Positions 8,799 through 18,009 of a stretch of 59,457 nucleotides of DNA are shown one piece after another; the stretch's first letter is position 1; each line of letters starts with the position of its first letter. This DNA is from a virus. The DNA is taken from the IMG/VR virus record IMGVR_UViG_3300040808_001421, positions 1 through 59,457 of that record, one strand, 5' to 3'. Below the pieces are notes generated by a model, which saw only the letters and a list, made by a program, of their open reading frames with translations, was not told the DNA's origin and searched no databases. The position numbers and the translations under genes were made by a program.

Positions 8799-11705
8799 AT
8801 GGCAGACGTAGTTAAAATTGGTAATAACGTAAACGACGGAACAGGTGATGATCTAAGAACGGCCTTCCAAAAGGTTAACACTAAGTTTGCGGAACTTGAT
8901 GCTAGAGGCGGTGAAAGTAATACAGGTGTAAACCTAGGTACTGAACAGGCCGATGGTCAAGCATTTTTTGCGGGCAAGTCAGGTTTTAATTTACAATTTA
9001 AAAGAATAAGAAGTGCTGACCCAGCAAGACTTACAATTACTAGTGACGGCGAAAGTATCATATTAGACAACAGTGCTGTTGCTACTCCAGCAGTAAGAAC
9101 TATACAGTTTAGTAATGACGTAAACAATGTTAATAATTCTATTACAACTAGCACAGGAAACGAAAGTGTTGGATTTGTAGGTGGATCAAATATAACATTA
9201 TCACAATCAGGTAGAAATTTAGTAATCACTGGTGCATTTACTGTTGATCAAGATCCTAGTCCAGAACTAGGTGGCAACCTTGCTATGCAGGGTAATAACA
9301 TTATTGGCCCAGGTGAAATTACTTCTTTAACAAATATACAATCTGCTGATGCAACATTTACTGATGCAACTGTATCAAATCAATTTACTGTAAACGGGTT
9401 AACTACATTAACTGGTGTTGTAACCGCGGCAGGTGGTGTTACAGGTAACCTAACTGGTAATGTGACAGGTAATGTAACAGGTAATCTTATTGGCGGCCTA
9501 GGTGGCAATCTTGCAACAAACGGTTACACTATTGAAGGCGGACACAGATTTAAATTACGCAGAGGCGATCCTGCTAACAATGTACTAGCAGATGAAATTG
9601 CAGACGGTGACTTTTATGTACAATTAGATGAAACATCACCAACTGCGGCATTTAGACGTTTAGGTACTGAAAACGATCAAATTGAATCTTTCTTAACTGT
9701 AAGTAACCATACTACCCAAGCAAACGTCAACAATGGAATGGGCGTTGGTATTGATTATCTAATTGGTACATCAAGTGGTGTTGGAGAATCACTAGGACAA
9801 TTAGGTGCTTATAGAAAATCAGGAAGTGTTAACGCATTTATTATTCAACCAATTGATCCATTAAACCCAATCGGTGAAACGTTTGCACCAGTAGCAGAAT
9901 TCAAAAGTAACAACGAAATTATTTTAGGTGCCGGTGAAGGCCAGATCAAAATTAGTGCAGGTACTATTGAAACAGTTGGTACTTCAAACAACAATTTACA
10001 ATTAAATGCAGATGGTGCTGGTTATGTAGACTTATACGGTGCGTATCAATTTCCAAGAAGCATTGGACAAGCAGGACAAGTATTAAAAGTTCCAACATCA
10101 GGTACAGTATTAGAATGGGGTATTGGTGGTGGAGGTGGAGGCGGTACGCCTAAGGCAATTACTGCTATTACACAAGCAAATCCTGGCGTTATTACAACTG
10201 CTGAAGCACACGGATTAAGTGATGGACAACCTGTAACAATTACAGATGTTGTTGGAATGACTGAACTTAATGGTAATGAATATTATGCGGATGTACTAAG
10301 TTCAACTACGTTTGCTCTTTATAGCGATGACACATTAAGCACAACAGTAGACACATCAGGATTTACTGCATACGCAAATGATGGCAGTGGGTTTGCAACA
10401 GGTGAAGCAAGTGGTAGTGGTTCAGTAGACTTTGTTGGGTTAACTGATACTCCTAGTTCGTATGCGGCCGCGGCAGGTGATGCTGATAAGATAGTACAGG
10501 TAAATGCAACAGGTGATGGAATTGAATTTACAAGTATAGATAATATTGTAAATGCAACCTACATTGAAGGCAAAGGCTTTATGCCTAAGTCAGGTGGAAC
10601 ATTTAGTGGTAATATCACAGTACAAGATATTATTGCAACTGCAAACACTGACATTGGTTCAAGTGGAACTCCAGCAAGAGACATTTATGCAAATAACTTT
10701 AGAGGACAACACGTTGGTGCTGTTGTAGGTAACGTTACAGGAAACTTAACAGGTAACGTAACTGGTGATGTAACTGGTAATGTAACAGGTAATGTTACTT
10801 CTACAGGTACAAGCACATTTAATAATATCACACTAACAGGTGCGTTATCAGTTAGCGGCGGTAGTATTACAGCAGATATTTCAGGTAACGTAACTGGTAA
10901 TGTTACAGGTAACCTAACTGGTAATACAACAGGTATACACAACGGTAATGTAAATGCTACTAGCGGAACAAGTGTGTTTAATATCGTTAATATTGCAAGT
11001 GCAAGTGCAACAGGAAACATTACGGCAAATTCATTTACAGGTGACATTACAAGTCCAGGTAATAGTACATTTGACAGTTTAACAGTAAGCGGAACAATTT
11101 CAAACTCTTCCGGAGATATTGAATTAAATGATAACACAAACATTACTGGTACACTTACAGTAAGTGGTGTTACTACTATTAACAATAAACTAGATGTTAA
11201 TGGACAAATTGATTTAGGTGACTTGCGTATTGACGCAAACAATATTGAAACACAAACATCAAACAGCAACTTAAGAATTGCCGCAAATGGTACTGGATTC
11301 TTAGAACTTGAAGGCGATGTAAGATTAAATGGTGTAGTAAGTTTAAGTGGTACAAATGAATTAATCATAGGTAGCACACAATCACCGTCTACAATTAATA
11401 TGGCATCAACTGTAACATTTGTAACAGCAAATGATTGGACTAGTGCAAGTGCTGGATTAGCGTTTGCTACATTACCAGACGGTGGACAAGAAGGCCAAAT
11501 GAAGATCCTTAAAATGAAAAATCGAGGACGTTATTCATTAGACGGTGTTTCATTCTTTGATAGATATGTTGAAGTTTCATTAAAAATTAACGGTGCCGCA
11601 AGTACAATAGATTTAAGTAATGGAACCAATAACGAGCATGGCGCCCTTACACTTATTTGGCACTCGGGAAGTTGGTGGCTAGTAAGTGAATACATTGAAA
11701 CATAA
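8799..11705 (+). CDS. Tail-fibre-like structural protein, 968 aa, with GNVTG repeats
   Basis: The N-terminal module (IGNNVNDGTGDDLRTAFQKV, then NTKFAEL) is paralogous to that of the preceding fibre gene. The body has low-complexity TGN(V/L)TGN runs at three places, a glycine run (GGGGGGG), an FCCH-like module (10158-10386) and repeated DIGSSGTPARDIYANNF-type segments. These are features of trimeric beta-structured fibres. AGGAAAAG precedes the ATG. No enzymatic motif was seen. A host-contact or fibre-adaptor role is inferred from composition and position. Confidence 0.8.
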   Translation: MADVVKIGNNVNDGTGDDLRTAFQKVNTKFAELDARGGESNTGVNLGTEQADGQAFFAGKSGFNLQFKRIRSADPARLTITSDGESIILDNSAVATPAVRTIQFSNDVNNVNNSITTSTGNESVGFVGGSNITLSQSGRNLVITGAFTVDQDPSPELGGNLAMQGNNIIGPGEITSLTNIQSADATFTDATVSNQFTVNGLTTLTGVVTAAGGVTGNLTGNVTGNVTGNLIGGLGGNLATNGYTIEGGHRFKLRRGDPANNVLADEIADGDFYVQLDETSPTAAFRRLGTENDQIESFLTVSNHTTQANVNNGMGVGIDYLIGTSSGVGESLGQLGAYRKSGSVNAFIIQPIDPLNPIGETFAPVAEFKSNNEIILGAGEGQIKISAGTIETVGTSNNNLQLNADGAGYVDLYGAYQFPRSIGQAGQVLKVPTSGTVLEWGIGGGGGGGTPKAITAITQANPGVITTAEAHGLSDGQPVTITDVVGMTELNGNEYYADVLSSTTFALYSDDTLSTTVDTSGFTAYANDGSGFATGEASGSGSVDFVGLTDTPSSYAAAAGDADKIVQVNATGDGIEFTSIDNIVNATYIEGKGFMPKSGGTFSGNITVQDIIATANTDIGSSGTPARDIYANNFRGQHVGAVVGNVTGNLTGNVTGDVTGNVTGNVTSTGTSTFNNITLTGALSVSGGSITADISGNVTGNVTGNLTGNTTGIHNGNVNATSGTSVFNIVNIASASATGNITANSFTGDITSPGNSTFDSLTVSGTISNSSGDIELNDNTNITGTLTVSGVTTINNKLDVNGQIDLGDLRIDANNIETQTSNSNLRIAANGTGFLELEGDVRLNGVVSLSGTNELIIGSTQSPSTINMASTVTFVTANDWTSASAGLAFATLPDGGQEGQMKILKMKNRGRYSLDGVSFFDRYVEVSLKINGAASTIDLSNGTNNEHGALTLIWHSGSWWLVSEYIET
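9440..9492 (+). repeat. GNVTG-coding tandem repeat, array 1
   Basis: Imperfect ~12-base units of the type ggtaatgtaaca encode GNLTGNVTGNVTGNLIG. Further arrays of the same unit lie at 10727-10800 and 10883-10932. They are coding repeats of a fibre shaft and prone to slippage or recombination. Confidence 0.75.
10158..10386 (+). repeat. FCCH-like fibre module, second copy
   Basis: It encodes ITAITQANPGVITTAEAHGL, then the GMTELNG core and DTSGFTAYANDG. It is nearly collinear with 7738-7966 in the preceding gene, which suggests module exchange between the two fibres. Confidence 0.7.
10727..10800 (+). repeat. GNVTG-coding tandem repeat, array 2
   Basis: Six imperfect ~12-base units encode GNVTGNLTGNVTGDVTGNVT and neighbouring residues, in the same frame as array 1. 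Confidence 0.75.
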
Positions 11706-11716
11706 TATACAGCAAA

Positions 11717-11723
11717 ATAAATA
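11717..11723 (+). promoter_or_regulatory. Candidate T4-type late promoter box
   Basis: ATAAATA followed by CTTGC and the ribosome binding site AAGGAG (11729-11734), then ATG at 11741. The arrangement suits a late structural gene. Confidence 0.5.
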
Positions 11724-11740
11724 CTTGCAAGGAGTGAATA

Positions 11741-13996
11741 ATGTCTAAACCTACATGGATCACACAAGCAGGTAGCCTTGGTACTATTCAAGAAAAAGAA
11801 ACACAAAATATTAGCCTTAGTACCTCAGGCGATAATGTAACACTGAAATTAATAAGTGGAACCCTACCGGCTGGTATGCGTTTACAAGGAACTAGTTTAG
11901 TTGGTACTCCTTTTGATGTTGCAAAATCAACAAGATATGAATTTGTAATTAGAGCAAGTAATAGCGAAGGGTCAATTGATAGAACATTTACATTAACAGT
12001 AGAAGGTGAAGATCCACCAATTTGGTTAACACCTCAAGGTACATTAGATATTGGTCCTAATGGCGAATATTTTATTATGAATAAGTCACCAATTGATTAT
12101 CAATTAAGTGCAAGTGATTTAGATCTAAGTGCCGGTGATGAACTAGAATTTTATCTAGATGATTTAAGTGGTAGTCTACCGCCTGGTATTGTTTTAAGTA
12201 GAGACGGAAAACTTACAGGTATTATTAATGCTCCACTTACACTAGATTATAAAGCAACAAACGCAAATTACGATCAACAACAGTTTGATGCATTTCCTTA
12301 TGACTACGGCGGCGGAACAGAAGAAGGTGATGCAGTACCAAAGTACCTTTCACGATTTTATGAATTTGAAGTTACCGTAAGTGATGGTATTACTAGGGAA
12401 CGAAGAAAGTTTAGAATCTTTGTTATCAACGAACAACAGTTTAGAACAGATACTACACTTATTAGTATTGATAGTGAGACACTTTTATCAAGTGCAACAT
12501 ATCTAAGAGCACCTATTTGGTTAACAACAGGTAATCTTGGAATACGCAGATCAAACAATTACGTAACTATTCCATTAGAAGTTTATGATCCTAACCAATA
12601 CAGTGGTGATGTAGTTTATGAAATTGTTCCTCTAGAAGATAGCACACCAAGTGCTTTACCAAAAGGATTAGATATTGATAGTACTAACGGAGTTCTTTTT
12701 GGTAAAGTGCCATATCAACCGGCGGTTACAGAAACATTTACTTTTAGAGTAAGAGCAACTAGAACTGACAGTGTAAATGGTGAACAGACTTTTAGCCAAA
12801 GAACATTTATTATCAAGATACAAGGTGAAGTTGATAGTACAATCAAATTTACAAGCAACGAACTTATTGGTACACTTGTTCCTAATCAATTTAGTACACT
12901 TCAAGTTGTTGCCGAAACAACACTACCAAATGCTGATGTAAGATATAGTCTTGTAAGTGGTAACTTGCCTCCGGGCATTAAACTTGCAGGCGACGGAACA
13001 CTAATTGGTAAAGTACAACAGATACCAGATACAGGACAACAAAACGGTTTAACAACTATCGATCTAAATAGTTTCGGTCTTAATAGTTTCCTACTTGATG
13101 GCGGTTCTACATCAATTGACAAAGAATACAGATTTACTGTACAGGCTAAAGATTACTATCTTGCTAGTGCAGTTACAAAAGATTTTAAAGTAAGTATTAG
13201 TGCTGATAGTTTAACACAGTACAGTAATATCTTTTTAAGACCATTGCTATCAAAAGAAAGTAGACTGTACTACTACAACTTTATTACAGATGACAAAATA
13301 TTTACTCTGAACAGTTTGTACAGACCTGCTGATGAACAGTTTGGCATTCAAAAGAATTTATCTATGCTGTTACAACATGGTATAGAAACGTTGGCTATTG
13401 AAAAATATGTGCCAACACTTGCTCGTAACTTTAGCAGAAAAAATTATCGCTTCGGTGCTATCAAAAGTGCTGTTGCAAAAAATAGTAATAACGAAGTAAT
13501 ATATGAGATCATCTATGTGGAAATGGTAGATGAACTTGAACGTGGAGACAAATCCGTTAGTAGCAGAGTATCAATAAGCGGCGATAGCAAAACAATTGAT
13601 ACCAGTCAGGATAAGTTTAAAGTATCAACTAACTTGATTACAGTAGATCAACTAGTTGAAAAGTTTGTTTATCCTAACAGCACAACTGCTATGAAGGAGC
13701 GTTTTGCCCAAATGTATCCTGAAAACGACAGTACATTGATTCAGATTAATGATAGATTCCTACCACTTTGGATGCGTAGTATTCAACCTGATTCGGGTAC
13801 TAGTTTAGGATATGTTAAAGCAGTCCCGATTGCGTATGTTAAGCCTGGTACTAGCATAAGTATTATTAAGAATATTGAAGATAGTGAATTTGACTTCAAA
13901 AACATTAACTTTGATATAGATCGCTTAACCATAGATAGTGTTGAGGGACTGAAGGGTGATAAATACATTGCATTTCCAAAAAGGAAGGTAATTTAA
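11741..13996 (+). CDS. Structural protein with repeated Ig-like (He_PIG/cadherin-type) domains, 751 aa
   Basis: At least four copies of the He_PIG-type signature LPxGxxLxxxGxLxGxP are visible: LPAGMRLQGTSLVGTP, LPPGIVLSRDGKLTGII, LPKGLDIDSTNGVLFGKVP and LPPGIKLAGDGTLIGKV. Such Ig-like repeats are typical of phage adhesins and baseplate or fibre proteins. The C-terminal ~250 residues (from YSNIFLRPLLSKESRLYYYN) are non-repetitive and look like a separate domain. It lies 2 bases before the next fibre gene, which suggests co-translation. Confidence 0.78.
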   Translation: MSKPTWITQAGSLGTIQEKETQNISLSTSGDNVTLKLISGTLPAGMRLQGTSLVGTPFDVAKSTRYEFVIRASNSEGSIDRTFTLTVEGEDPPIWLTPQGTLDIGPNGEYFIMNKSPIDYQLSASDLDLSAGDELEFYLDDLSGSLPPGIVLSRDGKLTGIINAPLTLDYKATNANYDQQQFDAFPYDYGGGTEEGDAVPKYLSRFYEFEVTVSDGITRERRKFRIFVINEQQFRTDTTLISIDSETLLSSATYLRAPIWLTTGNLGIRRSNNYVTIPLEVYDPNQYSGDVVYEIVPLEDSTPSALPKGLDIDSTNGVLFGKVPYQPAVTETFTFRVRATRTDSVNGEQTFSQRTFIIKIQGEVDSTIKFTSNELIGTLVPNQFSTLQVVAETTLPNADVRYSLVSGNLPPGIKLAGDGTLIGKVQQIPDTGQQNGLTTIDLNSFGLNSFLLDGGSTSIDKEYRFTVQAKDYYLASAVTKDFKVSISADSLTQYSNIFLRPLLSKESRLYYYNFITDDKIFTLNSLYRPADEQFGIQKNLSMLLQHGIETLAIEKYVPTLARNFSRKNYRFGAIKSAVAKNSNNEVIYEIIYVEMVDELERGDKSVSSRVSISGDSKTIDTSQDKFKVSTNLITVDQLVEKFVYPNSTTAMKERFAQMYPENDSTLIQINDRFLPLWMRSIQPDSGTSLGYVKAVPIAYVKPGTSISIIKNIEDSEFDFKNINFDIDRLTIDSVEGLKGDKYIAFPKRKVI

Positions 13997-13997
13997 T

Positions 13998-14630
13998 ATG
14001 GCAAGTAATATAGACACAAATAACATTGATGAAACGTATCCAGTCGCTGGACAGGATAATGATTCACAAGGATTCAGAGATAACTTTCAAAACATTAAAA
14101 CTGCAATAGGTGTTGCAAAAAGTGAAATCACTGATTTACAAAACAATTCACCATCATTAACATCAGACAATGATTTTAATGGAGGAGTAATTAGTAATGC
14201 AGTTACTAAAGATATAACACAAAAAACAAATCAAAATATTATTAATGGTACTGATGATGTGATTGATTTTAGTGCAGGTTCGTATCAAAGACTTACACTA
14301 CAAATTGAAAAAGATGATGTTAATAGTATTAACTTTAGAAACTTCGGACCAAACGATACACTTACACATGTTAGATTAGAAATTACAAGTCAAGAAGGTG
14401 GCGATGCTGGAAAAACTGCAAGAGCATTTGAAATCAACATCGGCGGTTCACCTATATACTTTAAACAAACACTACCGAATGATGAGAGTTCTGCATTAAG
14501 TTTTCCAATGGATCTAACTAAAGATGATAACTCTAGATATGTGTTTGACGTATGGACTTGGTCAACTTCAGGAGGTGTACCTGCAAACCTTTTTGTTGAT
14601 TACGTAGGCAAGTACACTTATACACCATAA
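13998..14630 (+). CDS. Small tail-fibre-like structural protein, 210 aa
   Basis: The N-terminus (NNIDETYPVAGQDNDSQGFR, then DNFQNIKTAIG) is a variant of the GD..R..F..VN.NF module of the two large fibre genes. A C-terminal beta-rich region follows. It ends in a TAATG overlap with the next gene. A short fibre or connector is the likely role; no enzyme motif is seen. Confidence 0.65.
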   Translation: MASNIDTNNIDETYPVAGQDNDSQGFRDNFQNIKTAIGVAKSEITDLQNNSPSLTSDNDFNGGVISNAVTKDITQKTNQNIINGTDDVIDFSAGSYQRLTLQIEKDDVNSINFRNFGPNDTLTHVRLEITSQEGGDAGKTARAFEINIGGSPIYFKQTLPNDESSALSFPMDLTKDDNSRYVFDVWTWSTSGGVPANLFVDYVGKYTYTP

Positions 14631-14890
14631 TGCTACATCCACTACAAGAAGACGTAACACTTCTTAAAGACGATGAATTGGAAGAAAAAATTAGAAACCT
14701 CTCTAAAAAATATCTTCTAGCGAGTCGATATAGCAACCAGTCTGTGCTAGGACAAATGCAAATGCTACTAACTACTTACAAGGAAGAACAAACTAGGCGT
14801 TTGAGAAAACAGTATCAAGAAACTATTTCTCAAGCAAAAGACGAAGTTGAAACCGATTTAAACGAGTTAGTAAATGTTGACAAACAATAG
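14630..14890 (+). CDS. Hypothetical coiled-coil protein, 86 aa
   Basis: Charged, helical and rich in K/E/Q with heptad-like spacing (LEEKIRNLSKKYLLASRY, then YKEEQTRRLRKQYQETI). It overlaps the preceding stop (TAATG) and the next start by 17 bases. Similar proteins occur in marine T4-like phages without known function. It could be a small scaffold or assembly factor. Confidence 0.65.
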   Translation: MLHPLQEDVTLLKDDELEEKIRNLSKKYLLASRYSNQSVLGQMQMLLTTYKEEQTRRLRKQYQETISQAKDEVETDLNELVNVDKQ

Positions 14891-15506
14891 CGATAAAGAT
14901 TTAGTAGCAAACTTTTTTTCATGGGAAACACAATTTGATTCAATCGTTGCAATAGACGACATTGTGTATCCTAATACTTATAATGTAAAAATAAGTTTTC
15001 TACCAAAAATAACAGATATTAAATTACAAAACAATAGTTTCGAAAGAATAAAATATTTGTTTCACAAACTGTGCGAAAACAGTGTAATTTTACAACCAAA
15101 AAGTTCTTTAGAAAATGTCTTTTTCAAAATGCCTGTAAACAAAATTTTGTTACCAGGCAATCCATATGATCAATTATTGGCGATTACATTATTTCATAAA
15201 TGCAAAGCAATATCAGGAAAATATATCCATTTTGGACAAATAACTCTTGACAGCAAGTTAGGAGATAATGTACAATATACAGTAGATACTGATAGTTATG
15301 AAAACAGTAGTTTGAATACAGATGAATGGAATAAAAAAATTATTGAAAAGCCTTGGTGGGAAAGAAATGACACTGCAACTTTTGATCAAGTTATTGGTGA
15401 AGACAAATACTGGCAAGGTGCTAAGAGTTGGAGAGATTTAGGATATGGATCAAATGCACCTAAAAAAGAATTCAAACCAACCATCCTGGACGGCGGTAGA
15501 AGTTAA
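14874..15506 (+). CDS. Hypothetical protein, 210 aa
   Basis: No family recognised. The protein is acidic-neutral with a C-terminal WW-rich stretch (EKPWWERNDTATFDQVIGED). It overlaps both neighbours (17 bases upstream, 62 bases downstream). Codon use matches the surrounding genes, which supports it being real. It may act with the Pol III-like fragment that overlaps it. Confidence 0.6.
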   Translation: MLTNNSDKDLVANFFSWETQFDSIVAIDDIVYPNTYNVKISFLPKITDIKLQNNSFERIKYLFHKLCENSVILQPKSSLENVFFKMPVNKILLPGNPYDQLLAITLFHKCKAISGKYIHFGQITLDSKLGDNVQYTVDTDSYENSSLNTDEWNKKIIEKPWWERNDTATFDQVIGEDKYWQGAKSWRDLGYGSNAPKKEFKPTILDGGRS

Positions 15507-16014
15507 TTCTAACGGCAAGACAGTCTTAGACGAAACTAATATACTTGAACTGTTATATCAAGACAAACAAGAAAATGTTCAGTCTTGTATTGTAAAAAAT
15601 ACAGATGATATAAAGAAGTATAAACAATTTGTTAATTTAAATAAAGACAATTTTCAAAAGTTTAATACACAAGAAGATGACGTAGATCGTGATGGGTTTG
15701 ATCAACGTAATAGAGAAAATTGGTTTATTCCACAAGAATATAAAGATATTGATATTGAACAGTATGTGTTAGACTTATGTAAAACGCCTGCAGAAACTGA
15801 ACGTGTGCAAAAAGAATTAGAATTGTACAGATCACATGCTATGATAGATGTTTTAAAATGTTTAAAATACATTATTGATACACTTCGAAACAATAACTTA
15901 ATTTGGGGTGTAGGTAGAGGAAGTTCAGTGGCAAGTTATGTATTGTATTTGATGGGTGTACATAAGGTAGATAGTATCAAATATGATCTAAATCCAGAAG
16001 AATTTTTAAGGTGA
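15445..16014 (+). CDS. Pol III alpha (family C polymerase) palm-like fragment, 189 aa
   Basis: The C-terminal third (LRNNNLIWGVGRGSSVASYV, then HKVDSIKYDLNPEEFLR) matches the bacterial DNA polymerase III alpha segment containing the GPGRGSxAGSLVAY and YDLLFERFLN motifs. The protein stops right after this segment, where a full polymerase would show the catalytic DIDxDF motif. It therefore cannot polymerise on its own. The N-terminal ~100 residues are unrelated to anything I recognise. The start at 15445 has GGAGAG 9 bases upstream; the ATG at 15454 is an alternative. Confidence 0.62.
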   Translation: MDQMHLKKNSNQPSWTAVEVNSNGKTVLDETNILELLYQDKQENVQSCIVKNTDDIKKYKQFVNLNKDNFQKFNTQEDDVDRDGFDQRNRENWFIPQEYKDIDIEQYVLDLCKTPAETERVQKELELYRSHAMIDVLKCLKYIIDTLRNNNLIWGVGRGSSVASYVLYLMGVHKVDSIKYDLNPEEFLR

Positions 16015-16050
16015 TTTCTTCTACATAAGTAGTATTACAAAGGAGGCAAT

Positions 16051-16497
16051 ATGGGAAAAACATATAGATCAATGCAGGGCAGACAAATTGACATGGAAAA
16101 ACTCCGTGCCCAAAATGAACTCATGCCTGCTGTAGGAAACATGAAAGTAAATGCACGTGGTGATGAACTTGGCTCAGGTGGAAAAGTTGTACGTACTAGA
16201 GAGCAAATTATGGCTGAATATTACGAAGCAAATCCAAATGCGGCTCCAGATCCTAAAGCAAAAGTAAAAACAGAAACAACACAAGGTAATGCTGTGCCGC
16301 CACCGAAAAATTTGAAAATTGAAGATACACTAGTATCAACAGTTGTAGAAGAAACTGTGGAAGAGCCTAAAACACCTGAAATGGAAAACGAAACACTTGC
16401 TAAAGTTGAAGAAAAAGTTGCTGAAAAAACAATTGAAGCAGTACAAAGAGCAAGACGTAGACGTAGTGGTATTGAAGAAGCAACAGGAGAAGAATAG
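16051..16497 (+). CDS. Conserved marine T4-like phage protein, 148 aa
   Basis: The N-terminal half (MGKTYRSMQGRQIDMEKLRA, then VGNMKVNARGDELG) is the conserved part. The C-terminal half is a low-complexity acidic linker rich in E/V/K, ending in a basic RARRRRSG patch. AGGAGG at 16040-16045 is a strong ribosome binding site. It sits directly upstream of the co-chaperonin gene. A virion or head-associated role is possible but unproven. Confidence 0.65.
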   Translation: MGKTYRSMQGRQIDMEKLRAQNELMPAVGNMKVNARGDELGSGGKVVRTREQIMAEYYEANPNAAPDPKAKVKTETTQGNAVPPPKNLKIEDTLVSTVVEETVEEPKTPEMENETLAKVEEKVAEKTIEAVQRARRRRSGIEEATGEE

Positions 16498-16971
16498 ATG
16501 CCAGCATCAATGACAATACATAAAGGTAATGTTAAAGCCAAAGGTGAAGATGTTCTATTAACTAACATGTACTTTGGCGAAGAAAAAACTAAAGGCGGTT
16601 TAATTATTAGTTCAGACGACGGCAAGGAACGTGGCATTAAACCTCGTTGGGGACAAGTATTTTCAATTGGTCCCGGTTACAAACATCAAGACGAAATTAA
16701 GATCGGCGACTGGGTATTATTAGAGCACGGTCGTTGGTCAAGAGGTATTCATATCGAAGACACTGATGGAGTTGAATGGATTATTAGAAAAGCAGATACA
16801 GACGCTATTTTAATGGTTACTGAAGACGAACCAGCAGAAGTTACAGAATGGATTACATTGCATAGAGAATCAACACAGTATCTCAAAGAGAAACGTGAAG
16901 CAATGGATAATGCTTCAGACGGTCCTGCAATTACAATTAGAAAAGCACCTAAACAAGTAACAGAGGAGTAA
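16498..16971 (+). CDS. GroES-like co-chaperonin (T4 gp31 functional analogue)
   Basis: 157 aa. The Cpn10 beta-barrel features are visible: VLLTNMYFGEEKTKGGLII is the mobile-loop region with the hydrophobic GLII tip that would dock on host GroEL, followed by GQVFSIGPGYK and IGDWVLLEHGR. The C-terminal ~50 residues extend beyond a normal GroES. T4 gp31 replaces GroES for folding the major capsid protein, and a similar role is inferred. It starts immediately after the preceding stop. Confidence 0.82.
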   Translation: MPASMTIHKGNVKAKGEDVLLTNMYFGEEKTKGGLIISSDDGKERGIKPRWGQVFSIGPGYKHQDEIKIGDWVLLEHGRWSRGIHIEDTDGVEWIIRKADTDAILMVTEDEPAEVTEWITLHRESTQYLKEKREAMDNASDGPAITIRKAPKQVTEE

Positions 16972-16973
16972 AA

Positions 16974-17189
16974 ATGTTCACAGCAGTATTAGTGACCATA
17001 ACTGGTTTGTTTATGTATGACAACTCAGCCTTTTTCGCAGAAGTTAAAAAAGAACGTGAACAAGGTTATAAGTTTGAATATGTAGGAAAACAGAAAGCCG
17101 ATGAATACAAATATTCACTACCTGTAGTAAATCAGGAAACAGGTGAAAAGTTCATCTATTGGGAACATCAAAAGCCAGAGGAGAAGTAA
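16974..17189 (+). CDS. Hypothetical small protein, 71 aa
   Basis: A short hydrophobic N-terminus (MFTAVLVTITGLFMY) may be a membrane anchor or uncleaved signal, followed by a charged domain. It lies 2 bases after the co-chaperonin gene, with AGAGGAG upstream of the ATG. No family is recognised. Confidence 0.6.
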   Translation: MFTAVLVTITGLFMYDNSAFFAEVKKEREQGYKFEYVGKQKADEYKYSLPVVNQETGEKFIYWEHQKPEEK

Positions 17190-17594
17190 TTGGCAAACGT
17201 CGACCTAAACAAATACAAAGAATTTGTAGAACAAGTAACAAGTGAAGAAAGTAACAATGTTGCACACATGCATCATAGAATGGTTGAGATTAGCGAAAAG
17301 GTTAATCCTGCATTGCTACTAACAGGTGCAATTGGTATTGCATCAGAAGGAGGAGAGTTTAGTGAAATTGTTAAAAAATGTATCTTCCAAGGTAAACCAA
17401 TGGATGATGAAACTGTCTTTCATTGCAAACGAGAACTTGGCGATATTATGTGGTATTGGATTAATAGTTGCCGGGCATTGGGTCTCGATCCTAATGAAGT
17501 TGTAGCAGAGAATGTTAACAAATTAAAAGCACGTTACCCAGGTGGCGAATTTGATGTCCACTACTCAGAAAACAGAAAAGAAGGCGATCTCTAA
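17190..17594 (+). CDS. mazG: MazG-like nucleotide pyrophosphohydrolase
   Basis: 134 aa. The metal-binding pattern EGGEFSEIVKK then RELGDIMWYW matches the EExxE...ExxD all-alpha NTP pyrophosphatase fold. The family hydrolyses dNTPs or alarmones to monophosphates and is common in marine T4-like phages, where it is proposed to adjust nucleotide pools or ppGpp signalling. The start is a TTG placed after GAGGAG. The C-terminus overlaps the next gene by 41 bases. Confidence 0.85.
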   Translation: MANVDLNKYKEFVEQVTSEESNNVAHMHHRMVEISEKVNPALLLTGAIGIASEGGEFSEIVKKCIFQGKPMDDETVFHCKRELGDIMWYWINSCRALGLDPNEVVAENVNKLKARYPGGEFDVHYSENRKEGDL

Positions 17595-17967
17595 GAAGCC
17601 TGACATGGTAGCGGACAATCCACAGTCGCTACCATACCCCACCAATGTAGGAGCACCAGCATTTACAGTACCTGACGTTCTTAAACACAAAAATGAACGT
17701 GGTACAAATGCTATTCACTATCTCGAATCTAAATTCGATCAATTAAAACAAGAATACTTTAAACTAGTACAAACAGCAGAAGATACTGAACTAGTATACA
17801 ATTCCAAGTATGCTTTTATTCCTGTAGTAGGAAAAGTATATCATCTTTATGTTGGTGCTGACGAAAAATTGTTCTTGAGTATTATTGAACCAGAACGTGT
17901 ACCTTATTGGGAGTGTAAAGGCAGTTTTAAGTTTACACCTGATAATGTTTGGCAAAGAGTAAACTAA
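17554..17967 (+). CDS. DUF2452-like protein, 137 aa
   Basis: The segment NPQSLPYPTNVGAPAF matches the hallmark of the DUF2452 family, seen in phages and bacteria. The remainder (YNSKYAFIPVVGKVYHLY) is beta-rich. The ATG at 17554 is preferred over the upstream GTG and TTG because it gives the usual lysine-rich N-terminus. Function unknown. Confidence 0.7.
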   Translation: MSTTQKTEKKAISKKPDMVADNPQSLPYPTNVGAPAFTVPDVLKHKNERGTNAIHYLESKFDQLKQEYFKLVQTAEDTELVYNSKYAFIPVVGKVYHLYVGADEKLFLSIIEPERVPYWECKGSFKFTPDNVWQRVN

Positions 17968-17974
17968 AAAACTA

Positions 17975-18003
17975 TTGACAAATTTCTCAATTGGTATTAA
18001 AAT
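17975..18003 (+). promoter_or_regulatory. Sigma70-like promoter
   Basis: TTGACA (17975-17980), 17-base spacer, TAAAAT (17998-18003). The ATG at 18010 begins 6 bases after the -10 box, so the transcript would start at or next to the start codon with no leader. Confidence 0.75.
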
Positions 18004-18009
18004 AGTAAA

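Noticed and set aside
9440-10932. Short repeats considered as a CRISPR array
   Set aside because: Units of ~12 bases without spacers, in frame and coding GNVTG; they are fibre shaft repeats.
10685-11377. 230-aa minus-strand ORF opposite the fibre gene
   Set aside because: It is a low-complexity product (VTLPVTLP repeats) of the antisense of the GNVTG repeats, fully inside a well-supported + strand gene.
16221-16637. 138-aa minus-strand ORF
   Set aside because: Antisense of two + strand genes; Ser/Val-rich product typical of shadows.
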